Shown here piece after piece: positions 6,936 through 16,733 of a stretch of 64,000 nucleotides of DNA. Source of the DNA: Microcella daejeonensis (lineage in GTDB: Bacteria > Actinomycetota > Actinomycetes > Actinomycetales > Microbacteriaceae). Each line of letters begins with the position of its first letter. Within the stretch, counting starts at the first letter, position 1. The notes beneath the pieces are model-generated. The model was not told where the DNA came from. It did not search any database and saw nothing but the letters and a program-made list of their open reading frames with translations. The translations under genes were made by a program, and so were the position numbers. The stretch is taken from assembly GCF_026625045.1 (NCBI RefSeq), contig NZ_CP113089.1, positions 2,356,001 to 2,420,000 of the forward strand, read 5' to 3'.

Positions 6936-9020
6936 GTGGCCCAGTCCGACTACAACGCCCATCACCTCTCGGTCCTCGAGGGCTTGGAGGCGGTGCGCAA
7001 GCGACCCGGCATGTACATCGGGTCCACCGACTCGCGGGGCCTCATGCACTGCCTGTGGGAGATCATCGACAACTCGGTCGACGAGGCGCTGGGCGGGCAC
7101 GGGTCGAGCATCGACGTCGTGCTGCACGCCGACGGGAGCGTCGAGGTGCGCGACCGCGCCCGCGGCATCCCGGTCGACATCGAGCCGAAGACCGGGCTCT
7201 CGGGCGTCGAGGTCGTCTTCACCAAGCTGCACGCCGGCGGCAAGTTCGGTTCCGGCTCGTACGCCGCGTCCGGCGGTCTGCACGGCGTCGGCGCCTCGGT
7301 CGTCAACGCGCTCTCGGAGCGCCTCGACGTCGAGGTCGACCGCAATGGGCGAACCTGGGCGATGTCCTTCCACCGCGGCGAGCCGGGGATCTTCGACGAC
7401 GGGCCCGACGGCCCCCGCCCCGACGCACCCTTCACGCCCTTCGTCTCCAACAGCGTCCTGCGGGAGACGGGCAAGGTGTCGAAGGCGACGACCGGCACGC
7501 GCATCCGCTACTGGGCCGATCCGCAGATCTTCACGCGCGGCGCCGCCTTCCAGACCGAGGACCTCGTCGGGCGCGCCCGGCAGACCGCCTTCCTCGTGCC
7601 GGGTCTCTCGATCTCCATCGCCGACGAGCGCGGTCCGGATGCGCCCAGCACCGAGACCTTCCAGTACGCGGGCGGCATCAGCGAGTACGCGGAGTTCCTC
7701 GCGGCCGACGCCCCCATCACCGACACCTGGCGCATCCAGGGCACGGGCACCTTCACCGAGACCGTGCCGGTGCTGCAGGCCAACGGGCACATGGTGCCCA
7801 CGGAGCTCGAGCGCGAGTGCGTCGTCGACATCGCTCTGCGCTGGGGGACGGGCTACGAGACGGTCGTGAAGAGCTACGTCAACATCATCGCGACCCCGAA
7901 GGGCGGCACCCACCAGGCGGGGTTCGAGCAAGGACTGCTGCGCTTCCTGCGTGCGGAGGTCGAGAAGAACTCCCGACGGCTCAAGATCGGCTCGGACAAG
8001 CTCGAGAAGGACGACGTGCTGGCCGGCCTCACGGCCGTGCTCACGGTGCGCATCCCCGAGCCACAGTTCGAGGGCCAGACGAAGGAGATCCTCGGAACGC
8101 CCGGAGCGCGCTCGATCGTCGCCTCGGTGCTCTCGAGCGCGCTGAAGGAGCGGTTCGCCTCTCCCAAGCGCGACGACAAGGCGCAGACCTCCCTGCTGCT
8201 CGACAAGGTCGTCTCCGAGATGAAGAGCCGCATCTCGGCGCGCGCCCACAAGGAGACCCAGCGGCGCAAGAACGCGCTCGAGAGCTCCTCCCTGCCCGCC
8301 AAGCTCGTCGACTGCCGCTCCAACGACGTCGAGAACAGCGAGCTGTTCATCGTGGAGGGCGACAGCGCGCTCGGCACGGCGAAGCTCGGGCGCGACAGCG
8401 AGTACCAGGCGCTGCTGCCGATCCGCGGCAAGATCCTCAACGTGCAGAAGGCCTCGGTGAGCGACATGCTCTCGAACGCCGAGTGCGCCTCGATCATCCA
8501 GGTGATCGGCGCCGGCTCCGGCCGCACCTTCGATCTCGCGCAGGCGCGCTACGGCAAGGTCATCATCATGGCCGACGCCGACGTCGACGGCGCCCACATC
8601 CGCACGCTCCTGCTGACCCTCTTCTTCCGCTACATGCGGCCCATGATCGACGAGGGACGCGTGTTCGCCGCGGTGCCCCCGCTGCATCGCGTCGTCGTCA
8701 TGAACCCCGGCTCGAAGCCCAACGAGACGATCTACACCTACAGCGAGAAGGAGCTGCAGGGCGTGCTCGCAGCGCTGAAGAAGGCGGGCAAGCGGTACCA
8801 GGATCCGATCCAGCGCTACAAGGGCCTCGGCGAGATGGATGCCGACCAGCTGGCCGACACGACGATGAGCCGCCAGCACCGCACCCTCCGTCGCGTGCGC
8901 GTCAGCGATGCGGAGATGTCGTCGAAGGTCTTCGAGCTGCTCATGGGCAACGAGGTCGCCCCCCGCAAGGACTTCATCATCGCCGGGCAGGGCCTCGACC
9001 GCGACCGAATCGACGTCTAG
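6936..9020 (+). CDS. parE: DNA topoisomerase IV subunit B
   Basis: A 694-residue type IIA topoisomerase ATPase subunit. GTG 6936 is chosen so the protein opens MAQSDYNAHHLSVLEGLEAV, the normal start; a longer frame from 6837 lacks support. The GHKL ATPase region shows EIIDNSVDEA (E42, N46) and GLHGVGASVVNALS. The TOPRIM domain shows EGDSA (E474) and DADVDG (D547, D549, D551). The AECASIIQVIGAGSGRTFD stretch fits the actinobacterial ParE rather than GyrB. With ParC it decatenates daughter chromosomes. parC lies downstream on the other strand, separated by a hydrolase gene. Calling it GyrB remains a minor alternative. Confidence 0.9.
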   Translation: MAQSDYNAHHLSVLEGLEAVRKRPGMYIGSTDSRGLMHCLWEIIDNSVDEALGGHGSSIDVVLHADGSVEVRDRARGIPVDIEPKTGLSGVEVVFTKLHAGGKFGSGSYAASGGLHGVGASVVNALSERLDVEVDRNGRTWAMSFHRGEPGIFDDGPDGPRPDAPFTPFVSNSVLRETGKVSKATTGTRIRYWADPQIFTRGAAFQTEDLVGRARQTAFLVPGLSISIADERGPDAPSTETFQYAGGISEYAEFLAADAPITDTWRIQGTGTFTETVPVLQANGHMVPTELERECVVDIALRWGTGYETVVKSYVNIIATPKGGTHQAGFEQGLLRFLRAEVEKNSRRLKIGSDKLEKDDVLAGLTAVLTVRIPEPQFEGQTKEILGTPGARSIVASVLSSALKERFASPKRDDKAQTSLLLDKVVSEMKSRISARAHKETQRRKNALESSSLPAKLVDCRSNDVENSELFIVEGDSALGTAKLGRDSEYQALLPIRGKILNVQKASVSDMLSNAECASIIQVIGAGSGRTFDLAQARYGKVIIMADADVDGAHIRTLLLTLFFRYMRPMIDEGRVFAAVPPLHRVVVMNPGSKPNETIYTYSEKELQGVLAALKKAGKRYQDPIQRYKGLGEMDADQLADTTMSRQHRTLRRVRVSDAEMSSKVFELLMGNEVAPRKDFIIAGQGLDRDRIDV

Positions 9021-9027
9021 GCCCCGA

Positions 9028-9744
9028 ATGGATGCCCCGCGCGCGGTCTTCGTCCACGGCACGGGCCTGGCCGGGGCCGCCGCGTGGCCGCGGCAGCGCG
9101 ACGACGCACGGTTGCGCGGATCGATGTACCTCACGCGCCCCGGCTACGGCGGAGCGGAGGCTCCGCGCGCGACCGACTGGGGCATGGAGCGCGACGCCGT
9201 GCTCGCCGCGGTCGGATCGGGGGCGCATCTCGTCGCGTTCTCGTACGGGGGACTCGCCGCGCTGCTGGCGGCGGCGCAGCATCCCGATCGGATCCGCACG
9301 ATGTGCCTCATCGAGCCTCCCGCGTTCTCGCTCGCCCGTGGGGAGCCCGGCGTCGAGGCGCACGTCGCCGCGGTCGCACCCGTGCTCGAGCGACGAGGCG
9401 AACTGGGGCCCTCGGAGTTCGTCGTCGCCCTGCTGCGCGCATTCGGCCAGACGGATCCGGTTGCGCCGCAGACGGAGGAGGAGCTGCGCAGCGCGGAGAT
9501 CTCACGGCTCACCGCGGCACCGTGGGAGGCCCCCCTGAGCGCGGATGCCGTTCGTGAGGTGCCCACGCTCGTGCTCACGGGCGGGTGGAACCGCGAGTAC
9601 GACGAAGCCGCGGCCGCGCTCGCCCGCGCGGGCGCGACGCATCGAGAGCTGCCCGGTGCCGGGCACCGCGTGCAGGACCACCCGGCCTTCACCGAGATGC
9701 TCCTCGACCTCTGGCAGGAGTACTCGGCGGGTCGCCGGGGCTGA
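9028..9744 (+). CDS. Alpha/beta hydrolase
   Basis: A 238-residue hydrolase starting seven bases after parE. VFVHGTGLAG forms the oxyanion strand, AFSYGG holds the nucleophile serine (the usual first glycine of GxSxG is alanine), LTGG precedes the acid strand, and GAGHRVQDHP carries the catalytic histidine near the end. The substrate cannot be told. It ends 13 bases before the convergent parC stop. Its position inside the parE/parC pair looks incidental and does not suggest a role in topology. Confidence 0.8.
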   Translation: MDAPRAVFVHGTGLAGAAAWPRQRDDARLRGSMYLTRPGYGGAEAPRATDWGMERDAVLAAVGSGAHLVAFSYGGLAALLAAAQHPDRIRTMCLIEPPAFSLARGEPGVEAHVAAVAPVLERRGELGPSEFVVALLRAFGQTDPVAPQTEEELRSAEISRLTAAPWEAPLSADAVREVPTLVLTGGWNREYDEAAAALARAGATHRELPGAGHRVQDHPAFTEMLLDLWQEYSAGRRG

Positions 9745-9757
9745 CCGCCGGGACGGC

Positions 9758-12223
9758 TCAGGCGATCGGCATGCCGATCGAGCCGATGACGGCCTCGAGC
9801 GGCGTGCCCGAGCCGTCGCGGCGCGCGCCGCCCTCGGGCAGCGTGCGCGCCGCGCCGTCGGGCCCGACCGCGAGCGGGGAGGCGCCGACCCAGGCGAGCT
9901 GCAGCACGTCCTCGCCCTTGAGGAACGCGTGGCAGCGCACGCCGCCCGTCGCCCGCCCCTTGCCGGGGAACTCGGAGAAGTCGCTGACCTTGGCGCGACC
10001 GGGGTCGGTGCCCGCGATGGTCTGGGTCGATCCCGACACCGTGACGACGGTCGCCGAGCTCGGGTCGACGACCGAGAAGTGCACCACGCGGGCCCCGGTG
10101 CCGAGCTTGATGCCGGCCATGCCGCCCGCCGGCATCCCCTGCGGTCGCACCTGATCGGCGGCGAAGTGCAGGAGCTGCGCCTCGGAGGTGACGAATACGA
10201 GCTCGCGGTCATCGGGGGCGGGAGCCGCGCCGACCACCTCGTCGCCGGCCTTGAGGCCGATGACCTCGCCCTCGGGCTTCGGCGGGTACGCCGCGGGGGT
10301 GACGCGCTTGACGATGCCGTCGCGCGTGCCGAGGGCGAGCGGGGCGGGATCGGCCGGGTCGACGATCGCCACGATCGTCTCGGCGGCGTCGGTGAGCCCG
10401 ATGTAGTCGCGCAGGCGCGTGCCGGCGGCGAGCTGCATCGAGTTCGCCGGCACGCCCGGCAGCCCCACGGGGGTGAAGCGCACGAAGCGCCCGCGCGAGG
10501 TGATCGCCACGAGATCGCCGCGGGCCGTGGTGTCGACCGCGCACAGGATGGCGTCGTGCTTGCTGCGGCGCGCGGGGGGCGTGAGAGGGGCATCCTCGCT
10601 GAGATCGACGCGCACGGCGCGACCGGTCGTCGAGAGCAGAACCCGGCAGGGGGAGTCGGCGATCTCGAGAACCGGTGCCGCGCCCCGGGAGCGCGGTGCG
10701 GCGATCGAGGCGCTCGCCTCGGTCAGCAGCGTGCGGCGCGGGGTTCCGAAGCGCTCGGCCGTCGCCTCGAGCTCGTCGCCGACGACGGTGCGCACGCGCT
10801 GCGGGTCGGCGAGGAGCGTCTCGAGCTCGGCGATCTCGGCGCGCAGCTGGTCGCGCTCGGCCTCGAGCTCGATGCGGCTGAAGCGGGTGAGCCGGCGCAG
10901 TCGCAGCTCGAGGATGTAGTCGCTCTGCAGGGTCGAGAGGTCGAAGACGCTCATGAGCTTCTGGCGGGCCTGGTCGGCGTCGTCGGAGGCCCGGATGACC
11001 TGGATGACCTCGTCGATGTCGAGGATGGCGACGAGCAGGCCCTCCACGAGGTGCAGCCGCTCGCGTCGACGATCGAGGCGGTAGCGGCTGCGGCGCGTGA
11101 CGACGCGGATGCGGTGGTCGACGTAGACCTGGAGCAGATCCCGCAGGCCGAGCGTCTGCGGTCGACCGTCGACGAGGGCCACGGCGTTGATCGAGAAGCC
11201 GTCCTCGAGGGGCGTGTACCGGTAGAGCTGCTCGAGCACGGCATCCGGGCTGAAGCCCGTTTTGATGCCGATGACCAGGCGCAGACCGTGCGTGCGGTCG
11301 GTGAGGTCGGTGACGTCGCTGATGCCGGCGAGCTTCTTCGACTGCACGCCGTCCTTGATCTTCTCGATCACCTTCTCGGGCCCGACGAGGTAGGGGAGCT
11401 CGGTGACGACGATGCCGGTCTTGCGCGCGGTGATCGGCTCGATGGAGAGCTTCGCGCGGGTCTTGAACGAGCCGCGACCGGTCGCGTAGGCGTCCTTGAT
11501 GCCGTCGAGGCCGATGATCGTGCCGCCGGTGGGCAGGTCGGGGCCCGGCACGTAGGCCATGAGCTCCTCGAGCGTTGCACCCGGGTTGTCGAGCAGGTGC
11601 CGCGCGGCGCCCACGACCTCGATGAGGTTGTGCGGAGCCATGTTCGTCGCCATGCCGACGGCGATGCCGCTGGCGCCGTTGACCAGCAGGGCGGGGAACG
11701 CGGCGGGCAGCACCTCCGGCTGCAGCAGCTGGTTGTCGTAGTTGGGCACGAAATCGACGACGTCCTCGCCGAGGTCGTCGACCATCGCCATCGCGGGGGC
11801 GGCCATGCGCGCCTCGGTGTAGCGGGCCGCGGCGGGGCCGTCGTCGAGCGAGCCGAAGTTGCCGTGCCCGTCGACGAGGGGCACGCGCAGCGTGAAGTCC
11901 TGCGCCAGGCGCACGAGGGCGTCGTAGATGGCGGTGTCGCCGTGCGGGTGCAGCTTGCCCATGACCTCGCCGACGACGCGCGCCGACTTCACGTGGCCGC
12001 GGTCGGGGCGCAGCCCCATCTCGCTCATCATGTAGAGGATGCGGCGCTGCACGGGCTTGAGGCCGTCGCGCGCATCGGGCAGAGCGCGGGAGTAGATGAC
12101 CGAGTACGCGTACTCGAGGAACGAGCCCTGCATCTCATCGGTGAGATCGACGTCGTCGATGCGTTCGCCGAGGGGCTCGTCGGTACCGGCAGGGGACGAT
12201 CGGGGCGCAGGAGGGGGAGTCAT
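9758..12223 (-). CDS. parC: DNA topoisomerase IV subunit A
   Basis: An 821-residue subunit. The breakage-reunion domain shows [20 protein letters not shown] residues at 49-64, [14 protein letters not shown] (92-105) and the catalytic tyrosine Y135 in [10 protein letters not shown]. Several beta-pinwheel blades with [10 protein letters not shown] and [13 protein letters not shown] strands fill the C-terminal third, as in GyrA/ParC. Residue T97 occupies the position of the quinolone-contact serine of E. coli GyrA. It is convergent with parE and the hydrolase. Its start codon is only three bases from the start of the divergent phosphodiesterase, so the promoter must lie inside that gene. Confidence 0.9.
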   Translation of the reverse strand: MTPPPAPRSSPAGTDEPLGERIDDVDLTDEMQGSFLEYAYSVIYSRALPDARDGLKPVQRRILYMMSEMGLRPDRGHVKSARVVGEVMGKLHPHGDTAIYDALVRLAQDFTLRVPLVDGHGNFGSLDDGPAAARYTEARMAAPAMAMVDDLGEDVVDFVPNYDNQLLQPEVLPAAFPALLVNGASGIAVGMATNMAPHNLIEVVGAARHLLDNPGATLEELMAYVPGPDLPTGGTIIGLDGIKDAYATGRGSFKTRAKLSIEPITARKTGIVVTELPYLVGPEKVIEKIKDGVQSKKLAGISDVTDLTDRTHGLRLVIGIKTGFSPDAVLEQLYRYTPLEDGFSINAVALVDGRPQTLGLRDLLQVYVDHRIRVVTRRSRYRLDRRRERLHLVEGLLVAILDIDEVIQVIRASDDADQARQKLMSVFDLSTLQSDYILELRLRRLTRFSRIELEAERDQLRAEIAELETLLADPQRVRTVVGDELEATAERFGTPRRTLLTEASASIAAPRSRGAAPVLEIADSPCRVLLSTTGRAVRVDLSEDAPLTPPARRSKHDAILCAVDTTARGDLVAITSRGRFVRFTPVGLPGVPANSMQLAAGTRLRDYIGLTDAAETIVAIVDPADPAPLALGTRDGIVKRVTPAAYPPKPEGEVIGLKAGDEVVGAAPAPDDRELVFVTSEAQLLHFAADQVRPQGMPAGGMAGIKLGTGARVVHFSVVDPSSATVVTVSGSTQTIAGTDPGRAKVSDFSEFPGKGRATGGVRCHAFLKGEDVLQLAWVGASPLAVGPDGAARTLPEGGARRDGSGTPLEAVIGSIGMPIA

Positions 12224-12226
12224 AGG

Positions 12227-13366
12227 ATGGCCCCCATGCTACCGGCGAGGCAGGCGCAGACCCCGTCACTGCGGCACGTGCTCGCGGGCGCGTCGGCCTC
12301 GCTGTCGGGCGGGGATCCGCTGCTCCGGCTGCCGCGGGCGCGGAGCGCGGCCGTGGTGCTCGTCGACGGTCTCGGCTCGGCGCCGCTCGCGGCGCGCGCG
12401 GGGCATGCGCGGCGCATCCTCGCGGCCGTGCCGAAGAAGGGCGGGAGCATCCATTCGGGGTTCCCCTCCACCACGGCCTCCGCGCTCGCCAGTCTCACGA
12501 CGGGCCTGCTGCCGGGCGAGCACGGCCTCACCGGGTACAGCGCGGTGGATGCCCGGCACGACCGCGTCGTCACCGTGCTCTCCGACTGGGACGAGCGCAT
12601 GCAGCCGCGCGATTGGCAGCCGCACCCCACGCTCTTCGAGACCGCGACCGCGGAGGGCGTCGAGGCGGCCGTCATCGCGCCGGAGCGCTACCGCTCGACC
12701 GGCTTCACCGAGGCGGTGCTGCGCGGGGCCCGGTTCGTCCCGGCCGCGACCATCGCCGATCGCATCGACGCGGCGGTCGGCGAGCTCGCCGCGCCGGGCC
12801 GCCGGCTCGTCTACGTCTACATCCCCGAGCTCGACTCCGCGGGGCACGCGCACGGCGCCGCCTCGGAGCAGTGGCTCCACCGCCTGGAGGAGCTGGATGC
12901 CGCGCTCGCGCCCCTCGAGCGCCGACTGCCGCACGACGCCGGCGTGCTGCTCACCGCCGACCACGGCATGATCGACGTCCCCGAGCACCGACGGCTCGTG
13001 ATCGCCGCCGACGACCCGGTGTGGGAGGGCGTGCGTCACGTCGCGGGGGAGCCGCGGTGCCTGCAGCTCGCGCTGGAGGGCGATGCCGACCTCGAGGCCG
13101 CGCGCGCCCGCTGGGAGGCGGCGGAGGGCTCCCGCTCCTGGGTGGTGACCCGTCAGGAGGCGATCGATGCGGGATGGTTCGGTGCAGTGAGCGCCGAGGT
13201 GCTGCCCCGCATCGGCGACCTGCTCATCGCCGCGCGGTCGGCCGTCGCGTACTACGACGAGCGCACGGCGACACCGCGCTCGCTCGCGATGGTGGGCCAG
13301 CACGGCTCGCTCTCCGCGGAGGAGACGCGCATCCCGCTGGCGCGCTGGGGCGTCTACGCCCCCTGA
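12227..13366 (+). CDS. Alkaline-phosphatase-superfamily phosphodiesterase / nucleotide pyrophosphatase
   Basis: A 379-residue member of the type I phosphodiesterase/nucleotide pyrophosphatase family (PF01663). [12 protein letters not shown] supplies the first metal aspartate, [15 protein letters not shown] the nucleophile threonine region, [11 protein letters not shown] and [14 protein letters not shown] the remaining metal aspartates and histidines, and GQHGS the final histidine. It lacks an obvious signal peptide, so it is probably cytosolic. ATG 12227 is preferred over ATG 12236 because GGGGGAG at 12212-12218 sits at a good distance. The gene abuts divergent parC. Substrate not known. Confidence 0.8.
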   Translation: MAPMLPARQAQTPSLRHVLAGASASLSGGDPLLRLPRARSAAVVLVDGLGSAPLAARAGHARRILAAVPKKGGSIHSGFPSTTASALASLTTGLLPGEHGLTGYSAVDARHDRVVTVLSDWDERMQPRDWQPHPTLFETATAEGVEAAVIAPERYRSTGFTEAVLRGARFVPAATIADRIDAAVGELAAPGRRLVYVYIPELDSAGHAHGAASEQWLHRLEELDAALAPLERRLPHDAGVLLTADHGMIDVPEHRRLVIAADDPVWEGVRHVAGEPRCLQLALEGDADLEAARARWEAAEGSRSWVVTRQEAIDAGWFGAVSAEVLPRIGDLLIAARSAVAYYDERTATPRSLAMVGQHGSLSAEETRIPLARWGVYAP

Positions 13367-13438
13367 TGCGCCGCCCCTCGCCGCGAGGGCGACCTCACCG
13401 GGATGAGGCGTCCGGGCTGAGACCGGTACCGCGTCGGC

Positions 13439-14530
13439 TCAGGCCGGGTCCTCGTCGGGCCGGGCGCCGAACACGATCTCGTCCCAGCTCGGCATCGCGG
13501 CACGGCCGCGACGGTTCGCGGTCTTGGCCGTCGCCTCGCCCGAGTCGAAGGGGCTGATCGACCGCGGGGCGGGCAGATCCTCCTCCTCGGGCTCGGCCGC
13601 GGAGTCGGCGGGCACGTCGAGCGGGATGTCGATGATGCGGATGCTCCCGGTCGACGGGTGCGCCGCCCGCGACGCCTCGCGGTCGTCCTGCGGGGCGGCC
13701 TCGCGCTCGCCGCGACGGCGACGCAGCGCCTCCAGCAGGTCGGCGGTGTTGGACACGTCCGCAGTCGTCTCCTCATCGGGGGCCGTGCGCACGCCGGGGC
13801 GCGCGGGCGCGATTGAGATCGGTGCGGCCGGCGAGGAGGGGGCGGAAGCGGGGGCGACGGCCACGGGCGCCTCGCCCAGGTCGTCCGAGAGCAGGAAGGC
13901 GCCGCTGTCGAACCGCGTGCGGTCGTCGGCGTCGCTCGCCGATACGGCGCGCAGGCGGGGGATGAGCGTGGTGGGCGTCTCGCTCTGCTGCGACAGCGAC
14001 TGGGCCTCGTGATTGGAGGGGACGAGCGCCGACTTCTTCGGCTCGAAGGTCCACCGGGCCTCGCGCTCCGTCTCGCCCTCCAGGAACGAGACGGTTACGA
14101 GCCAGTGCTGCTCGAGCTTGCGGCTCGCCCAGCGCACGGCCGTCGCGGAGACGTCGTCGAGGCGCGAGTCGATGATCGCGCCGAAGGTGTGGGCGCCGAC
14201 GCCGGACTCCGTGTCGGCGGCGACGGCGACGGGAACGCTCCGGGCCGCGGTGACGACGTACTCGCGCTCGGCGAGCACGGGGCCCTCGAATCGCTGGATG
14301 TACTCCAGGGGCTCCCCGGTGCGCTCGACGACCTCGGCCGCCGTCAGACCCGAGCGGATGAGGGTCTGCACCTCGCGCGGCGAGACTCGGTGCGCGGCGG
14401 CGGCCGCCGGCCGGTTCTGCCGGAGGGCGGTGTGCAGCGCCTCGGTGATGGGCACGCGGTAGCGTGCGCCGTCGGCCGAGACGACGATCAGGGCGCCGTT
14501 CTCGGCTCCGATGGCGGTGAGTTCGTCCAT
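13439..14530 (-). CDS. sepH: Septation protein SepH (DUF3071)
   Basis: A 363-residue protein. The N-terminal part (about 1-170) has the DUF3071 pattern, including VSPREVQTLIRSGLTAAEV and the helix-turn-helix-like GEPLEYIQRFEGPVLAEREY, followed by ARWTFEPKK. The remainder is a long acidic, Pro/Ala-rich disordered tail ending in MPSWDEIVFG, a conserved short motif. In Streptomyces and mycobacteria SepH binds FtsZ and stimulates its assembly. Start ATG 14530 follows GAGAGGG. A much longer frame extends upstream on this strand but is antisense to DUF4193. It converges with the phosphodiesterase gene. Confidence 0.85.
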   Translation of the reverse strand: MDELTAIGAENGALIVVSADGARYRVPITEALHTALRQNRPAAAAAHRVSPREVQTLIRSGLTAAEVVERTGEPLEYIQRFEGPVLAEREYVVTAARSVPVAVAADTESGVGAHTFGAIIDSRLDDVSATAVRWASRKLEQHWLVTVSFLEGETEREARWTFEPKKSALVPSNHEAQSLSQQSETPTTLIPRLRAVSASDADDRTRFDSGAFLLSDDLGEAPVAVAPASAPSSPAAPISIAPARPGVRTAPDEETTADVSNTADLLEALRRRRGEREAAPQDDREASRAAHPSTGSIRIIDIPLDVPADSAAEPEEEDLPAPRSISPFDSGEATAKTANRRGRAAMPSWDEIVFGARPDEDPA

Positions 14531-14746
14531 GACGAGACCCTCTCGTTCGCGGTGGTCGGGCACAGCATCCCACGCCGTCGGCCCGTAGCCCGGGAATAGC
14601 GCGGGCGTGCCGCGAGTTGGCGCTCGAGCACGGTCGACATGAGGGTTCTGAGACGGTTTGCGTTTCGAAGGGCCTTCCTGCAAACTGTGGCCGCCGCCCG
14701 CGGCCCTCAGCGATTTCTCCCCCGGATTTCCCCCAGAACGGACACC

Positions 14747-15037
14747 ATGGCTACCGATTACGACGCACCCCGCAAGACCGACGAGGACACCGACTCGATC
14801 CAGGCCTTGCAGGAGCGCGTGCCCGACAAGATGTCGGGCGTCGTCGACGCCGAGGACGCCGACAACCCGGGCTTCGAGCTCGGCGGCGCCGACCTCGCCG
14901 ACCTCGACCTCGACGTCGTCGTGCTGCCGCCGCAGGCCGACGAGTTCACCTGCGTCAGCTGCTTCCTCGTGAAGCACCGCTCGCAGCTCGACCACGAGGA
15001 GAAGCTCGGGGCCGTCTGCCGCGAGTGCGCCGCCTGA
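14747..15037 (+). CDS. DUF4193 zinc-ribbon protein
   Basis: A 96-residue acidic protein matching the actinobacterial DUF4193 family: the start MATDYDAPRKTDEDTDSIQ, a Glu/Asp-rich middle, and CVSC...CREC at the C-terminus forming a probable four-cysteine zinc site. Function unknown. The position divergent from sepH and upstream of DUF3093 and dut is a recurring actinobacterial order. The 216-base gap before it contains no clear promoter motif that I can define. Confidence 0.85.
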   Translation: MATDYDAPRKTDEDTDSIQALQERVPDKMSGVVDAEDADNPGFELGGADLADLDLDVVVLPPQADEFTCVSCFLVKHRSQLDHEEKLGAVCRECAA

Positions 15038-15054
15038 CCCTCCTCCTCGACTAC

Positions 15055-15102
15055 ACGGCCGTCGCCCTCTGATCGGGGCGGCGGCCGTCGTCGTCAGAGG
15101 GC
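15055..15102. terminator. Convergent hairpin terminator with two alternative stems
   Basis: Between DUF4193 and the convergent DUF3093 there is a 13-bp stem with one G.U pair (15055-15067 with 15076-15088). It competes with a perfect 9-bp stem GCCCTCTGA (15064-15072 with 15094-15102). Either would end transcription from one side. Confidence 0.55.
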
Positions 15103-15117
15103 CTCCCGCGGGTCGGC

Positions 15118-15570
15118 TCAGGTCGTCGCGGCCGCGCGCTCCGCGCGCAGCGCCGCCACGAAGTCCTCGGGCCGCCGGGTCGACAGCAGCCAGTACGGCG
15201 CGGGGTCGTCCGGGTCGAGCACCGCGATGCGCACCACCGGTTCGACCCAGCCGCGCAGCATGAGCCAGGCGCGAGCATCCCCGCCCGGGCCCTTCTCGTG
15301 CCGGGCGTCGTCGCCGCGTGCCACGATCGCCTCGCCGGTGAGGGCGACGGGGATGCTCGCTCGGCCCGCGCGGAGCATCCCGTCGCCCACCACGATCTCG
15401 GGCGCCGAGGTCAGGAGCAGCACCACGCTGCCCGCCGCGAGCACGATCGCGACGATGCCGCCCACGATCAGGTCGATGGGGGAGAAGACGAGCAGGGTGG
15501 CGGGGATGACGAGGGCGATGACGCCGTACATCCAGGCGGAGGGCCACAGTCGCTCGCGATAGCTCGTCAT
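15118..15570 (-). CDS. DUF3093 membrane protein
   Basis: A 150-residue protein with two membrane helices near the N-terminus (about 13-30 and 34-53) and a cytosolic domain ending FVAALRAERAAATT. The opening YRERLWPSAWMY and the WLLSTRRPEDFVAAL end match the actinobacterial DUF3093 family, of unknown function. Start ATG 15570 is 33 bases from the divergent dut start. Conservation next to dut is known, but no functional link is established. Confidence 0.85.
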   Translation of the reverse strand: MTSYRERLWPSAWMYGVIALVIPATLLVFSPIDLIVGGIVAIVLAAGSVVLLLTSAPEIVVGDGMLRAGRASIPVALTGEAIVARGDDARHEKGPGGDARAWLMLRGWVEPVVRIAVLDPDDPAPYWLLSTRRPEDFVAALRAERAAATT

Positions 15571-15591
15571 GCCCCCTATTCGACCATGCAC

Positions 15592-15597
15592 TAGCCT
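15592..15597 (+). promoter_or_regulatory. -10 element TAGCCT for leaderless dut
   Basis: TAGCCT is followed by exactly six bases and then GTG 15604, placing +1 on the start codon. No ribosome site is present, which supports this start. Confidence 0.55.
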
Positions 15598-15603
15598 CGT
15601 GCC

Positions 15604-16071
15604 GTGCCGAACGACGTCGAGGTCCTCATCGCGGGCGACCGGGTTCCGGTCTACGCCCACCCCGGCGATGCGGGAGCCGATCTGCTCGCGGCGGAGGCGG
15701 TCGTCATCCCCCCGGGGGAGCGGGCGACGATCGGCACCGGCACCGCCATCGCGCTGCCCGACGGCTGCGTCGCGTTCATCGTCCCCCGCAGCGGGCTCGC
15801 GGCCCGGCACGGCATCACGATCGTCAACAGCCCGGGGACCGTCGACGCCGGCTACCGGGGCGAGATCCGGGTCACGCTTCTCAACACCGACGCGCGCGAG
15901 CCCTTCGAGGTGCGCGTTGGCGACCGCATCGCCCAGATGATCGTGCAGGAGGTGCTGCGCGCCCGGTTCGTCCCCGTCGAGAGCCTGCCCGGCAGCCACC
16001 GCGGTGAGCAGGGCTTCGGCTCGACGGGCTACCGTGGACGAGCCGCATCGACTGAAGGAGCACCCGAGTGA
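15604..16071 (+). CDS. dut: Deoxyuridine 5'-triphosphate nucleotidohydrolase (dUTPase)
   Basis: A 155-residue trimeric dUTPase that hydrolyses dUTP to dUMP and pyrophosphate, keeping uracil out of DNA and feeding dTMP synthesis. All five family motifs are visible: DAGADLLA (motif 1), PRSGLAARHGI (2), NSPGTVDAGYRGEI (3, with the catalytic Asp and Tyr), GDRIAQMIV (4) and RGEQGFGSTG (5, the flexible lid). It begins with GTG directly at the predicted transcription start and overlaps the next gene by GTGA. Confidence 0.93.
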   Translation: MPNDVEVLIAGDRVPVYAHPGDAGADLLAAEAVVIPPGERATIGTGTAIALPDGCVAFIVPRSGLAARHGITIVNSPGTVDAGYRGEIRVTLLNTDAREPFEVRVGDRIAQMIVQEVLRARFVPVESLPGSHRGEQGFGSTGYRGRAASTEGAPE

Positions 16072-16733
16072 CCGACACGAGCCTGACCGACGGGCCCCTG
16101 CCCGACGACGCGAAGTCGGCGCCGGAGGATCGCGAGACCGCCGGGCCGCTCGACGAGGCCGAGGCCAACGCCGTGCGCCCCTACGTCGACCTCGGCGGCG
16201 TCAAGATCGTGCCGCGGCCCGACCTCCAGCTGCGGCTCGAGGTCGAGGAGGGCTCGAAGCGGGTCATCGCCGTCGGCATCGACTACGCCGGCTCCACCCT
16301 CCAGGTGCAGCCCTTCGCCGCTCCGCGCTCGAGCGGGCTGTGGCACGAGGTGCGCGGTCAGATCACGGAGCAGATCAAGAAGCAGGGCGGCGAGACCACC
16401 GAGCGCGACGGCGCGTTCGGCCCCGAGATCATCGCGCGCATCCCCGTCGCCGGCGGAGAGCCGGGCGCGACGCGCATCGCGCGCTTCATCGGTGTCGACG
16501 GGCCGCGCTGGTTCCTCCGCGGCGTCGTGGCGGGCCAGGGCGCGATCGATGCCGACGCCGCGCAGCAGATCGACGACGTCTTCCGCAGCATCGTGGTCGT
16601 CCGCGGGCAGACCCCCATGCCGCCCCGCGACCTCATCCCGCTGACCGTCCCCGCGGGCGCGACGCAGTCGGCGGCCGGCCCCGGTGCCACCGGGCAGGCC
16701 GGTGCCGCCGCCCCCTCCGCATCGCAGGCATGA
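16068..16733 (+). CDS. DUF3710 protein
   Basis: A 221-residue protein of the actinobacterial DUF3710 family: RPYVDLGGVKIVPRPDLQLR, then VIAVGIDYAGSTLQVQPFAAPRSSGLW, and RFIGVDGPRWFLRGVV are typical. Function unknown. GTG 16068 overlaps the dut stop and the gene overlaps the following one by ATGA, so the three form one translationally coupled operon. The tail is Ala/Gly/Pro-rich and probably disordered. Confidence 0.85.
   Translation: MTDTSLTDGPLPDDAKSAPEDRETAGPLDEAEANAVRPYVDLGGVKIVPRPDLQLRLEVEEGSKRVIAVGIDYAGSTLQVQPFAAPRSSGLWHEVRGQITEQIKKQGGETTERDGAFGPEIIARIPVAGGEPGATRIARFIGVDGPRWFLRGVVAGQGAIDADAAQQIDDVFRSIVVVRGQTPMPPRDLIPLTVPAGATQSAAGPGATGQAGAAAPSASQA

Noticed and set aside
6483..9134. Long minus-strand frame of 883 codons covering parE
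   Set aside because: It is the antisense shadow of parE at high GC. Only its last 71 codons (6483-6698) have protein character.
9545..13366. Plus-strand frame of 1273 codons across parC
   Set aside because: Most of it is antisense to parC; only the part from 12227 is a real protein.
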